DNA of 27,358 bases from an uncultured Roseburia sp. (GCA_900753715.1 CAAEAE010000050.1:1-27358), one strand, 5' to 3'. Shown: positions 17,490 to 25,224, counted from the stretch's first letter. Notes: generated from the sequence alone by a model not told the origin. Numbers and translations: made by a program.

Positions 17490-18050
17490 CTACTCGCTTG
17501 ATTTCCGCCACTGTTTCGACGGTTCCCGTTTACCACAATCATCACAGGTCTGTGGCCAGTTGATTTTCCATTCAAAATATTCATCTCTGGTAATCGCACC
17601 AGATGTCAGTTCTTCTTTTCTAAGTGTCCATTCTTTTAGAAAATCATTGAGAATCCCATAATTAAACCACATACCAATAGGCGGATGAGCAGGCCAACTA
17701 TCAGAATCATGGTAGCGGATAGCGGTATCGCCACTGGAATTTGATTTTTCGCTTGGATAAGTCTCTAATTGAAAGAGATTAATCATGCCAGGATTAAATT
17801 CGTCAATCCAGAACAGGATTTCCATCAGTTCAGAAGCATTCATCGTAGTTGGCTCATGCAGTGTCAGTGGATTCACATCCAAAATCTTAGCCATTTCAGT
17901 AACCAGATCTTTACGGGGAACCCGGTAATTAGTTTCATATTGGGCAAGGCGGTTTGCACCTTTATCGCCCCAGCCAAGAGCTGCACCGAGTTCTGCCTGT
18001 GTCATATTCCGGAATGTCCGGATTTTTTTTATTTTATCACCAATTGTCAT
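17490..18050 (-). CDS. XRE-family (helix-turn-helix) transcriptional regulator
   Basis: A 186-residue protein. Residues about 1-65 form a lambda-Cro/XRE HTH domain (MTIGDKIKKIRTFRNMTQAELGA). The C-terminal part is Trp-rich and includes a Cys-x2-Cys pair (CDDCGKREP); I do not recognise it as a known sensor domain. The start at 18,050 is preferred over 18,095: AGGAA lies upstream of it, and the leftward promoter at 18,083-18,111 would begin transcripts downstream of the earlier ATG. It faces away from xis/int, across a region with TTCGC-N6-GCGAA palindromes, so it probably represses or switches the excision promoter and its own gene. Confidence 0.85.
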   Translation of the reverse strand: MTIGDKIKKIRTFRNMTQAELGAALGWGDKGANRLAQYETNYRVPRKDLVTEMAKILDVNPLTLHEPTTMNASELMEILFWIDEFNPGMINLFQLETYPSEKSNSSGDTAIRYHDSDSWPAHPPIGMWFNYGILNDFLKEWTLRKEELTSGAITRDEYFEWKINWPQTCDDCGKREPSKQWRKSSE

Positions 18051-18082
18051 ATCAGATTTCCTGCTTTCTATTTGATAATTCC

Positions 18083-18111
18083 ATTTTACTATCAAAATCT
18101 CAGAATGTAAA
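18083..18111 (-). promoter_or_regulatory. Leftward promoter of the XRE regulator gene
   Basis: Read on the minus strand: TTTACA (18,111-18,106), a 17-nt spacer, TAAAAT (18,088-18,083). Transcripts would begin near 18,076, leaving a leader of about 25 nt before the ATG at 18,050. Confidence 0.6.
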
Positions 18112-18118
18112 CAGAAAC

Positions 18119-18136
18119 ATTCGCAACTAAGCGAAT
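18119..18136. promoter_or_regulatory. Operator-like palindrome O1 for the XRE regulator
   Basis: ATTCGC (18,119-18,124), a 6-nt spacer, GCGAAT (18,131-18,136). It lies between the two divergent promoters, next to both -35 boxes. A second site with the same arms and spacing lies at 18,188-18,203. Confidence 0.65.
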
Positions 18137-18143
18137 AAAATGC

Positions 18144-18172
18144 TTGACATTAACATTAAAGCGAACTATAAT
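18144..18172 (+). promoter_or_regulatory. Perfect-consensus promoter for xis and int, with an operator half-site
   Basis: TTGACA (18,144-18,149), 17-nt spacer, TATAAT (18,167-18,172), an exact sigma-A consensus. The spacer ends with ATTAAAGCGAAC, so a GCGAA half-site (18,161-18,165) abuts the -10. A promoter this strong ahead of recombination genes needs repression, which the surrounding operators can supply. Confidence 0.8.
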
Positions 18173-18187
18173 AACAGAACAGTAAAG

Positions 18188-18203
18188 TTCGCATTAAAGC
18201 GAA
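18188..18203. promoter_or_regulatory. Operator-like palindrome O3 for the XRE regulator
   Basis: TTCGC (18,188-18,192), ATTAAA, GCGAA (18,199-18,203). It falls just downstream of the predicted transcription start of the rightward promoter and shares ATTAAAGCGAA with the half-site in that promoter's spacer. Confidence 0.65.
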
Positions 18204-18566
18204 AGTAAAAGCTGAAATGTAAATATTTTGTGAATTATAGCAAAAGCAGGTTGGTAAATCGCTTCTGTCAGGCTTTATTAGTGAAAGGATTTTTTAAAAT
18301 TCCAAAAATCGAATAACATTTTACCCTCGCAGGGCTGTATAGATGAGGGGATATTTAAAATCCTTCTTGTACCTTGAAAATTGAATGAGCTGTACACCAT
18401 ATTTTCCTTTATAGAAAATGTAGCTAACACAGATGCCAAGATCCATAGCTTTTTATGGGGAGCGTTGAAGATACTCCGGAAACGGTCGGTATGTTTGGAA
18501 AGAAGCTGCTGACATTCAGAATAATTCTGATAGAGGTTGATTGTAACATTGACAGCAGGTGTATGA
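18204..18566. other. Leader region without a supported gene
   Basis: These 363 bases would be the 5' leader of the xis/int transcript. I see no convincing ORF on either strand. A 100-codon leftward frame (18,278-18,580) lacks a ribosome site and runs against the promoter. No strong hairpin with a T-run is evident. Confidence 0.4.
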
Positions 18567-18707
18567 ATGGAAGCCAACACGCCGAACGGAATGGAAAATC
18601 ATCGTAAGAAGTCTAAACAAAAAGTAGAGTGTACTGACAACGGGCATAACCGCTGTCTGGGAGGTGATGCAGAAGAATACGAAGGAAAGGAGGTATGTGC
18701 ATCATGA
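18567..18707 (+). CDS. Possible small ORF upstream of and overlapping xis
   Basis: A 46-codon frame starting MEANTPNGMENHRKKSK, with a basic middle, four cysteines and an acidic end. Its TGA (18,705-18,707) overlaps the xis ATG (18,704), the classic arrangement for translational coupling. A weak AGGTG lies upstream. I do not recognise the product. It may be only a leader peptide, or chance. Confidence 0.3.
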   Translation: MEANTPNGMENHRKKSKQKVECTDNGHNRCLGGDAEEYEGKEVCAS

Positions 18708-18898
18708 GAAAAACAACAGAGTATAAGGCTGAGAACCGTCTGACGGTAGATATTGAAGGATTAATGGCAATGTTATCCTGCGGAGAAGTAACTGCAAAGA
18801 AAATTGCAGATTATGCAGAAGCAAGAGTGATTATTGGAAGACGTGTTCTTTATAACGTGGATAAGATAAAAAAATATCTTGATGCAATGGCAGTGTAA
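18704..18898 (+). CDS. xis: Excisionase, Tn916 Xis family
   Basis: A 64-residue DNA-binding protein. VDIEGLMAMLSCGEVTAKKIADYAEARVIIGRRVLYNVDKIKKYL has the winged-helix pattern of Tn916-type excisionases (shortened here: DIEGLMAMLSCGEVTAKKI, then IGRRVLYNVDKIKKYL). Xis bends DNA near the element ends and steers the integrase to excision. AAAGGAGG (18,686-18,693) is 10 nt from the ATG at 18,704 and only 1 nt from the in-frame ATG at 18,695, so the later start is chosen. It lies between the XRE-controlled promoter and int. Confidence 0.85.
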   Translation: MRKTTEYKAENRLTVDIEGLMAMLSCGEVTAKKIADYAEARVIIGRRVLYNVDKIKKYLDAMAV

Positions 18899-18961
18899 TG
18901 AAAGATGAGAAGATAAAATACAACAACTTTCCTTCGGAATGAAAAGTAAAAAAGGGAAAAT

Positions 18962-19005
18962 ATTCCTGTAAAACAGGCAAATAAAAATTAGCATTTTGCA
19001 GGAAT
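18962..19005. repeat. Imperfect inverted repeat between xis and int
   Basis: ATTCCTGTAAAA (18,962-18,973) pairs with TTTTGCAGGAAT (18,994-19,005) with a single G-U pair, and GGG/CCC flanks could extend the stem. A smaller competing hairpin, CCTG/CAGG (18,965-18,977), uses part of the left arm. In the 230-nt xis-int gap I see this and two weaker inverted repeats, TATCAG/CTGATA (19,050-19,072) and one over the int start, but no gene. Confidence 0.4.
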
Positions 19006-19086
19006 TTACCCTTGGAAATCATAAAATATTATGTTAATCTGTGAGCAGATATCAGACAGTAAATGACTGATACCGACAGGACAAAA

Positions 19087-19125
19087 ATCATTCCGAATAA
19101 CGAAAAATGAAGTGAAAGGAATGAT
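19087..19125 (+). repeat. Inverted repeat that could mask the int ribosome site
   Basis: ATCATTCC (19,087-19,094) pairs with GGAATGAT (19,118-19,125), which contains the AAAGGA ribosome site region just before the int ATG at 19,129. In RNA this stem could lower integrase translation. The stem is only 8 bp over a 23-nt loop. Confidence 0.3.
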
Positions 19126-19128
19126 GAT

Positions 19129-20352
19129 ATGGCAAGAAAAGATAATAAAGGCAGAAATTTAAAAACAGGTGAATACCAGCGTCCGGATGGACGTTATGAG
19201 TATCGCTACAAGGATGAAATTACCGGAAAGCGTAATTCGGTTTATGCAGCTGATCTGGCGAGTCTGCGAGAAATGGAAAAGAAGATCAATAAGGATATGG
19301 ATGATCTGCTTATTACAGACGCCTCAGTCAAGAAGCTGACCGTAAATACGTTGTTTGAGCGATACATGGCAACAAAGAATATCAAGGAAAGAACGAAAAA
19401 GAATTATATTCGTATGTGGGACTATCGGATACGAAATACTTTGGGAAACATTCGTGTTGTGGATTTTAAGACATCTCACATAAGGACGTTCTTTTCCGCA
19501 TTGTCAGATGAAGGACTGGCACACAGTACAATCAAAGGCCTTTATGGCTTATTGAATCCCAGTTTTGAACTGGCAGTGGAAGATGGGATTATCCGTAAGA
19601 ATCCGGTAACTGGAACACTTGGAGATTATGGGGCTCCGGCAAAAGAGAAAGAAGCACTGACATTGGAACAGCAGGAAAAACTTCTGAAGTTTGTTGAACA
19701 GAGTAATGTGTATAAGCCTCATCTTCCAATGATGCAGGTTATGTTTGGGGCTTGCCTGAGAGTGAGTGAAACCATTGGATTAACCTGGTCAGATGTGGAT
19801 ATGAAGAATCGGGAGATCCATGTAGGTGGACAGCTTGTATATTATGAAGGTGATGAAGGATATTGTTTTCATGATTCAGAAACCAAAACGGATGCAGGAA
19901 TCAGAGACATTCCTATGACACAGATGGTATATGATGCGTTCCGTAAACAGAGAGAGCTGAACTTGATGCTTGGTTTGCAGAGTAATGTAGAGATCGGTGG
20001 ACGCAGTGGATTCATCTTCAATACAAAGCATGGACGTCCAATCATGCCGGCGGGAGTGAACAGCTTTCTGAAAAATATTGTCAATGCCTATAATAAGAAA
20101 GAAAGCAAACTGGCAGAAGAAGAGAAGCGAGAGCCGGAACTGATGCCTCCCATTTCATCGCATACTCTTCGTCATACGGGATGTACCAGACTGGGTGAGA
20201 ACAATGTCAATCCCAAAGTTATGCAGTATGTGATGGGCCATTCAGATGCACAGATCACAATGAATGTCTACAATCATATTGCAGAGAAGTCTCATGTGGA
20301 GAACGAGATGTCTAAAATGAACTTGCCAGAAACCGTACCTGCTGTGGTATAA
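19129..20352 (+). CDS. int: Tyrosine recombinase (integrase), Tn916 Int family
   Basis: A 407-residue integrase. Residues about 5-60 (GEYQRPDGRYEYRYKDEITG) form the three-stranded arm-binding domain of Tn916-type integrases. A SAM-like core-binding domain spans about 65-165, then the catalytic domain with Arg211 (ACLRVSE), His345 and Arg348 (HTLRHTG), His371 (MGHSD) and Tyr381 (NVYNHI). All catalytic residues are present. It integrates and excises the element with Xis. The position at the right end, next to core DNA, fits its role, and the stop is followed by repeated TGTGGTA boxes likely bound by its own N-terminal domain. The start has AAAGGA upstream inside a potential hairpin. Confidence 0.94.
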   Translation: MARKDNKGRNLKTGEYQRPDGRYEYRYKDEITGKRNSVYAADLASLREMEKKINKDMDDLLITDASVKKLTVNTLFERYMATKNIKERTKKNYIRMWDYRIRNTLGNIRVVDFKTSHIRTFFSALSDEGLAHSTIKGLYGLLNPSFELAVEDGIIRKNPVTGTLGDYGAPAKEKEALTLEQQEKLLKFVEQSNVYKPHLPMMQVMFGACLRVSETIGLTWSDVDMKNREIHVGGQLVYYEGDEGYCFHDSETKTDAGIRDIPMTQMVYDAFRKQRELNLMLGLQSNVEIGGRSGFIFNTKHGRPIMPAGVNSFLKNIVNAYNKKESKLAEEEKREPELMPPISSHTLRHTGCTRLGENNVNPKVMQYVMGHSDAQITMNVYNHIAEKSHVENEMSKMNLPETVPAVV

Positions 20353-20433
20353 ACCATAAGTCGTTGTCGTAAAATGTGGTAAGAAAATCAGACGAATATA
20401 TTTTTCCAAGAATTTGTGGTAAAAATGTGGTCA
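20343..20433 (+). repeat. Four TGTGGTA-type boxes, probable integrase arm sites
   Basis: TGTGGTAT (20,343-20,350, overlapping the int stop), TGTGGTAA (20,375-20,382), TGTGGTAA (20,415-20,422) and TGTGGTCA (20,426-20,433), all in the same orientation. Spacings of 32, 40 and 11 nt are near whole helical turns. Tn916-type integrases bind short direct repeats of this kind near the element ends. Confidence 0.6.
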
Positions 20434-20472
20434 AATCAAGAAAAACGAGTGCGAAAGCAAGTGAAAAATCCC

Positions 20473-20501
20473 TGTGAAGCCCGTAAAATCAAGGCTTCAC
20501 A
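20473..20501. repeat. 9-bp inverted repeat near the element's right end
   Basis: TGTGAAGCC (20,473-20,481) and GGCTTCACA (20,493-20,501) with an 11-nt AT-rich spacer. A direct repeat CTTCACAAAA (20,495-20,504 and again at 20,506-20,515) follows. This may be the integrase core site at the element-chromosome junction, or a terminator without a T-run for int. Confidence 0.45.
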
Positions 20502-20518
20502 AAATCTTCACAAAATAA

Positions 20519-20545
20519 TTAGCACTCACCTCTTGACAGTGCTAA
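20519..20545. promoter_or_regulatory. CIRCE operator (HrcA binding site)
   Basis: TTAGCACTC, 9 nt, CAGTGCTAA, compared with the CIRCE consensus TTAGCACTC-N9-GAGTGCTAA: one mismatch, in the first base of the right arm. It overlaps the -35 of the hsp20 promoter, the usual place for HrcA repression of heat-shock genes. Confidence 0.88.
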
Positions 20546-20561
20546 CAATCAGTGCTATAAC
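20533..20561 (+). promoter_or_regulatory. Sigma-A promoter of hsp20-clpB
   Basis: TTGACA (20,533-20,538), 17-nt spacer, TATAAC (20,556-20,561) preceded by TGC. The -35 lies inside CIRCE. Transcription would start near 20,568, giving a leader of about 125 nt that includes a small AGACAT/ATGTCT hairpin (20,660-20,673) ahead of the ribosome site. Confidence 0.8.
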
Positions 20562-20693
20562 ATAGTCAGAACGAGGGAGGGAAAAAGAAATAAGCTCCCG
20601 GGTTCCATCCAAAGGCGCACAGGGCGTCAGGATGACAACAGCTTTTTAAAGTTTATGGTAGACATGAATGTCTTATAAAAGGAGGAATGACTT

Positions 20694-21131
20694 ATGTTAC
20701 TACCTAGCATTTTTGGAGAAAACTTATTTGATGACTGGATGAATTTTTCATTCCCGGATATTGACAAAGAGCTGTATGGAAAACACGCAAAGAACATGAT
20801 GAAGACCGATGTCAAAGAGACAGAGAATGGCTACGAAGTTGCCATTGACCTTCCGGGTTTTAAGAAAGATGAAATCCAGCTTGAGCTCAAAGATGGTTAC
20901 CTGACCATCAGCGCGGCCAAGGGACTTGATAAAGACGAGAAGGACAAGAAAGACAAATACATCAGAAGGGAGCGTTACGCAGGCAGCATGAGCCGTACCT
21001 TCTATGTAGGTGAGAGTATCACCGAGGATAAGATTCATGCAAAGTATGAAAACGGTATCCTGCTTTTGGATGTTCCGAAGGAAGAGAAGAAAGCAGTTCC
21101 GGAGAAACGATACATTTCGATTGAAGGATAA
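20694..21131 (+). CDS. Small heat-shock protein, Hsp20/alpha-crystallin family
   Basis: A 145-residue ATP-independent chaperone that holds unfolding proteins. The alpha-crystallin domain spans about 38-135 (VAIDLPGFKKDEIQLEL and YENGILLLDVPK, the AxxxNGxL-type signature). The C-terminus ends with YISIEG, containing the I-x-I motif that links oligomers. AAAAGGAGGAA sits 6-8 nt before the ATG. Expression is under the CIRCE/HrcA promoter upstream. It is followed by clpB, a natural partner: Hsp20 keeps aggregates in a form that ClpB with DnaK can dissolve. Higher GC and regular codon use mark it as core genome rather than element DNA. Confidence 0.95.
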   Translation: MLLPSIFGENLFDDWMNFSFPDIDKELYGKHAKNMMKTDVKETENGYEVAIDLPGFKKDEIQLELKDGYLTISAAKGLDKDEKDKKDKYIRRERYAGSMSRTFYVGESITEDKIHAKYENGILLLDVPKEEKKAVPEKRYISIEG

Positions 21132-21141
21132 GTGACAGAGT

Positions 21142-21174
21142 ACAGGTTCCCGGGAAGGCTTCCCGGGAACTTGT
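21142..21174. terminator. Strong GC-rich hairpin between hsp20 and clpB
   Basis: GTTCCCGGGAAG (21,146-21,157) and CTTCCCGGGAAC (21,159-21,170) are perfectly complementary, extended by ACAG/TTGT with one G-U pair. The run after it is TTGTGTTTCA, a poor T-tract, so it may be a partial terminator or a 3' stabiliser that sets the hsp20:clpB ratio. Confidence 0.5.
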
Positions 21175-21249
21175 GTTTCACCCAATAATTGATGTTAGTA
21201 AAACAGAAAAATCCCTGCATCATGCAGAGAGCAAAAAGGAGGTTATGCT

Positions 21250-23832
21250 ATGAACATTCAGAAATTTACACAGAAATCGGTAGAAGCAATCAATGACTGT
21301 GAAAAACTTGCCTATGAATATGGAAATCAGGAAATAGAGCAGGAACATCTTCTTGTGGCGCTGTTGCAGCAGGAAGACGGACTGATTTTAAAACTGATTG
21401 AAAAGATGGAGATACAAAAAGAGCATTTCGTGGAAAATGCAAAGCGCCATCTTGAAGCGAGAGTCAAAGTGTCCGGCGGACAGGTTTACGTGGGCGCAGA
21501 TTTAAACAAAGTGCTGATTCACGCAGAGGATGAGGCAAAGCAGATGGGAGACGAGTATGTTTCCGTAGAGCATTTGTTTTTATGTCTGTTAAAATATCCG
21601 AATAAGGCGATGAAGGAAATCTTTAAAGAGTACGGAATCACCAGAGAGCGCTTCTTGCAGGCACTTTCCACCGTGCGCGGAAATCAGCGCGTGACGAGCG
21701 ACAATCCGGAAGCAACCTACGATACGCTTGAGAAATACGGCTACGATATGGTAGAGCGTGCGAAGGAGCAGAAGCTTGACCCGGTCATCGGACGTGACGA
21801 TGAAATCCGTAACGTGGTGCGGATTCTTTCAAGAAAAACGAAAAACAATCCGGTTTTGATTGGTGAACCGGGTGTCGGTAAAACGGCAGTTGTAGAAGGA
21901 CTCGCCCAGCGAATTGTAAAGGGCGATGTGCCGGAGGGATTAAAAGACAAGAAATTATTTGCGCTTGATATGGGTGCACTGGTTGCCGGTGCAAAGTACC
22001 GCGGTGAGTTCGAGGAACGTTTAAAAGCCGTTCTTGACGATATCAAAAATTCGGATGGACAGATTATTCTGTTTATCGACGAACTTCATACAATTGTAGG
22101 AGCAGGAAAAACAGACGGAGCGATGGATGCGGGACAGTTGTTAAAGCCAATGCTTGCCCGTGGCGAGCTGCACTGCATCGGCGCAACAACGCTTGACGAA
22201 TATAGAGAATACATTGAAAAGGATGCAGCATTAGAGCGGCGTTTCCAGCCGGTTATGGTGGATGAGCCGACGGTGGAGGATACGATTTCCATTCTGCGTG
22301 GATTAAAGGAGCGTTATGAGGTGTTCCATGGTGTCAAGATTACAGACAGCGCACTTGTTTCTGCTGCTGTGCTCTCAAACCGTTACATTTCAGACCGTTT
22401 CCTGCCGGACAAGGCAATCGACCTTGTCGATGAGGCGTGTGCACTGATTAAGACGGAGCTTGATTCCATGCCGACGGAGCTTGATGAGTTAAATCGTCGT
22501 GTGATGCAGCTTGAAATCGAGGAGACGGCGTTAAAGAAAGAGACAGACCGACTGAGCCAGGAGCGGCTTGCAGATTTGCAGAAAGAACTTGCGGAGCTGC
22601 GGGATGAATTTAACACCAGAAAAGCACAGTGGGAAAACGAGAAAAAATCCGTTGAGAAGGTACAGAAGCTGCGTGAGGAGATTGAGTCGGTCAAAAACGA
22701 TATCAAGACCGCACAGCAGAATTATGATTTGGAAAAAGCAGCAGAATTGCAGTATGGCAAACTGCCGCAGCTTGAAAAACAGCTTGAAATCGAAGAGGAT
22801 GAGGTGAAAAAGCGTGACCTTTCCCTGGTGCATGAAAATGTCAGCGAGGAGGAAATCGCACGGATTATTTCCCGCTGGACCGGCATCCCGGTTGCAAAAC
22901 TGACGGAGAGCGAGCGCAATAAGACCTTACATCTCGATGAGGAGCTGCATAAACGTGTCATTGGCCAGGATGAGGGTGTCACGAAGGTGACGGAAGCAAT
23001 TATTCGTTCCAAAGCCGGAATCAAAGACCCGACGAAGCCGATTGGTTCGTTCCTGTTCTTAGGACCTACCGGTGTCGGTAAAACGGAGTTGGCAAAAGCG
23101 TTAGCGGCAAGCCTGTTTGACGATGAGTCCAACATGGTGCGTCTTGATATGAGTGAGTACATGGAGAAATATTCCGTGTCAAGATTAATCGGAGCGCCTC
23201 CAGGATATGTCGGCTACGATGAAGGTGGTCAGCTGACAGAGGCAGTGCGCAGAAAACCGTATTCCGTAGTTTTGTTTGATGAGGTGGAGAAAGCGCATCC
23301 GGATGTATTCAACGTCCTGTTACAGGTACTCGATGACGGACGTATTACGGATTCCCAGGGACGTACCGTTGATTTTAAGAATACCATTATCATTATGACT
23401 TCAAACCTTGGTTCTGCACATCTGCTCGAGGGAATCGATGCGGACGGCAACATCAATGCAGACTGCGAGGAAGCCGTGATGGACGAGCTGCGTGGACACT
23501 TCCGGCCGGAATTTTTAAACCGTCTGGATGAAATTATCATGTTTAAGCCGCTGACAAAGGATAACATTGGAAACATCATCAACCTTCTGATGGCGGATTT
23601 GAACAAGCGTCTGGCAGACCGTGAGATTACGGTGGAGTTAAGTGATGCGGCAAGCCACTTTATTGTGGAAAACGGCTATGACCCGATATACGGCGCAAGA
23701 CCGCTCAAGCGGTTTTTACAGAAGTATGTGGAGACTTTGTCTGCAAAATTGATTCTTGCGGATGAAGTGAGAGAAGGAGATACGATTCTCATTGATGTGG
23801 AAGGAGACCATCTGACCGCACGCGTAAAATAA
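21250..23832 (+). CDS. clpB: ClpB protein disaggregase
   Basis: An 860-residue Hsp100 ATPase. The Clp N-domain repeats fill about 1-145. The first AAA+ module has Walker A GEPGVGKT (205-212) and Asp277-Glu278 (LFIDELHT). A long Glu/Lys-rich coiled-coil middle domain (about 405-525) distinguishes ClpB from ClpA/ClpC. The second module has Walker A GPTGVGKT (605-612) and LFDEVEKAH. It extracts polypeptides from aggregates together with the DnaK system. AAAAAGGAGG is upstream of the ATG. It is presumably transcribed from the CIRCE promoter through the intergenic hairpin. Full length and intact, it ends at a strong shared terminator. Confidence 0.97.
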   Translation: MNIQKFTQKSVEAINDCEKLAYEYGNQEIEQEHLLVALLQQEDGLILKLIEKMEIQKEHFVENAKRHLEARVKVSGGQVYVGADLNKVLIHAEDEAKQMGDEYVSVEHLFLCLLKYPNKAMKEIFKEYGITRERFLQALSTVRGNQRVTSDNPEATYDTLEKYGYDMVERAKEQKLDPVIGRDDEIRNVVRILSRKTKNNPVLIGEPGVGKTAVVEGLAQRIVKGDVPEGLKDKKLFALDMGALVAGAKYRGEFEERLKAVLDDIKNSDGQIILFIDELHTIVGAGKTDGAMDAGQLLKPMLARGELHCIGATTLDEYREYIEKDAALERRFQPVMVDEPTVEDTISILRGLKERYEVFHGVKITDSALVSAAVLSNRYISDRFLPDKAIDLVDEACALIKTELDSMPTELDELNRRVMQLEIEETALKKETDRLSQERLADLQKELAELRDEFNTRKAQWENEKKSVEKVQKLREEIESVKNDIKTAQQNYDLEKAAELQYGKLPQLEKQLEIEEDEVKKRDLSLVHENVSEEEIARIISRWTGIPVAKLTESERNKTLHLDEELHKRVIGQDEGVTKVTEAIIRSKAGIKDPTKPIGSFLFLGPTGVGKTELAKALAASLFDDESNMVRLDMSEYMEKYSVSRLIGAPPGYVGYDEGGQLTEAVRRKPYSVVLFDEVEKAHPDVFNVLLQVLDDGRITDSQGRTVDFKNTIIIMTSNLGSAHLLEGIDADGNINADCEEAVMDELRGHFRPEFLNRLDEIIMFKPLTKDNIGNIINLLMADLNKRLADREITVELSDAASHFIVENGYDPIYGARPLKRFLQKYVETLSAKLILADEVREGDTILIDVEGDHLTARVK

Positions 23833-23847
23833 GTTTCTCATAACATG

Positions 23848-23887
23848 AAAAAGCTCAGTTCACGATTTGGTGAACTGAGCTTTTTTT
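23848..23887. terminator. Bidirectional terminator between clpB and the MATE gene
   Basis: AAAAAGCTCAGTTCAC (23,848-23,863), a 6-nt loop, GTGAACTGAGCTTTTT (23,870-23,885), then more T. The right T-run contains the first base of the leftward gene's stop codon. It serves both convergent operons. Confidence 0.92.
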
Positions 23888-25205
23888 ATTGTCTTAAGTT
23901 TTTGATAAGCAGCGGTGTCTCGACAAGGAGCATTGCAAACCAGCCGGCAAGGTAGGAATAAGGAAGCGCCTCAATGCCAAGATGCATTTTAAGTACGAGC
24001 GGTGCGGCGGCAAGCACACGCACACCCATATTTACAAAACTGCTGATGAGCGTAATCTTTAAATCGCCGATTCCGCGGAAATATCCTTGGATGCCGTTTG
24101 TGACAGCCGGGAGGAGATACATGATGGAAATCAAATGCAGATAGGTTACACCGTGCATCACAACCTCATCCTCTTTGATAAAGCAGAGCATCAGCTCTTT
24201 TGCAAAGAAATAGCAGAGAATGAGGACAATACATCCGTAGAGAAGCTCTAAGAGGATTCCGCAGCGGAAACCTTCGCGCATCCGGTCTTTTTTGCCGGCA
24301 CCTTTATTCTGTGCCATCAGGGAGGTCATGGCATGGGCGATGTTCTGCTCCGGCGTGTAGGCAAAATCGTCGATGCGGTTGACAACCGCAAAAGCGGCTG
24401 CAACGGAAACGCCCATGGTATTTACGATTGCCTGGATGCCGAGCTTGCCAAGCTGAACGGTTGCCTGCTGTAGAGCGGAAGTCCAGCCATAGGCGATAGT
24501 GCGGGAGAGAAGCGTGCGGTCAAAGACGAGCCAGTTCCCGCCAAGGCATAAAAGCGGCACTTTTTTCTGGATATAGATGACACAGAACAGGCAGCAGAGA
24601 GCCTCGCTGATAACGGTAGCGACTGCACAGCCATTGCTTCCGGCACCAAGCACGACGACAAAAAACAAATCGCCGACAATATTGAGAAGGGCACTTGCAA
24701 TCAGGAAATATAACGGTGTACTGCTGTCTCCGAGTGCTCTTAACGTGCTGGAAAAAAAGTTGTACAGAAACGTAAAGACCAGACCGGTAAAAATGATGCG
24801 CAGATATGCGGTTGTCATGGTAAGGATAGAGGAGTCTGCCTGCATCAAAATCAGAATCGGTCTTGCGAACAGGATACATGCTGCGGATAAAATCATCGAA
24901 AAAATAACGCCGGAGAGCATGGTGGTACTAATCTGGCGGCGGAGTGTGTCATAATCTTTTGCCCCATACTGGATACCCATTAAGATGCCGGCACCCATGC
25001 AAAGTCCGTTTAAAAACAGAATCATGAGCGTGGAAATCGGATTGCAGATGCCCACTGCGGCGAGCGCTTCTTTTCCCACGAAATGTCCGACAATCATGCT
25101 GTCTGCGGCATTGTAGGTGAGCTGGAACAGGTTTCCGAGAACCAGTGGGATGGTAAAACGGATTAAAAGAGGCATAATTTTTCCGGTAGTTAAATCTTTG
25201 GTCAT
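23886..25205 (-). CDS. MATE family multidrug/metabolite efflux transporter
   Basis: A 439-residue integral membrane protein with about twelve hydrophobic segments. The N-terminus (TTGKIMPLLIRFTIPLVLG, then NAADSMIVGHFVGKEALAAVG) is the usual MATE opening, and the two halves of about six helices each resemble one another. It exports drugs or metabolites in exchange for Na+ or H+; the substrate cannot be told from sequence. The subgroup looks like the DinF/NorM-like MATE proteins common in gut Clostridia. An AAAGGA lies about 11 nt before the ATG. It lies 19 nt after the patatin-like gene and is probably in the same operon, though no functional link is evident. Confidence 0.93.
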   Translation of the reverse strand: MTKDLTTGKIMPLLIRFTIPLVLGNLFQLTYNAADSMIVGHFVGKEALAAVGICNPISTLMILFLNGLCMGAGILMGIQYGAKDYDTLRRQISTTMLSGVIFSMILSAACILFARPILILMQADSSILTMTTAYLRIIFTGLVFTFLYNFFSSTLRALGDSSTPLYFLIASALLNIVGDLFFVVVLGAGSNGCAVATVISEALCCLFCVIYIQKKVPLLCLGGNWLVFDRTLLSRTIAYGWTSALQQATVQLGKLGIQAIVNTMGVSVAAAFAVVNRIDDFAYTPEQNIAHAMTSLMAQNKGAGKKDRMREGFRCGILLELLYGCIVLILCYFFAKELMLCFIKEDEVVMHGVTYLHLISIMYLLPAVTNGIQGYFRGIGDLKITLISSFVNMGVRVLAAAPLVLKMHLGIEALPYSYLAGWFAMLLVETPLLIKNLRQ

Positions 25206-25224
25206 AATGGTAAAAATCCTTTTA

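Larger units (their letters stand above)
1..20510. mobile_element. Right-hand part of an integrative mobilisable/conjugative element carrying a defence island
   Basis: The stretch holds an oriT-like region, MobC, relaxase, a defence operon, an XRE regulator, Tn916-type excisionase and tyrosine integrase, in that order, which is the layout of an integrative element with its recombination genes at one end. Sequence beyond about 20,519 is a chromosomal heat-shock operon with visibly higher GC. The right boundary must lie between the integrase stop (20,352) and the CIRCE element (20,519); 20,510 is an approximation. The left end is outside the window, so neither the element's length nor its att repeats can be determined. 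No conjugation (type IV secretion) genes are visible here, so self-transfer versus mobilisation cannot be decided. Confidence 0.85.

Noticed and set aside
18278..18580. Leftward 100-codon ORF in the xis leader
   Set aside because: No ribosome site or promoter, opposes the strong rightward promoter, no domain pattern.
20748..21185. Leftward 145-codon ORF
   Set aside because: Complement of the well-supported hsp20 gene; starts inside the intergenic hairpin.
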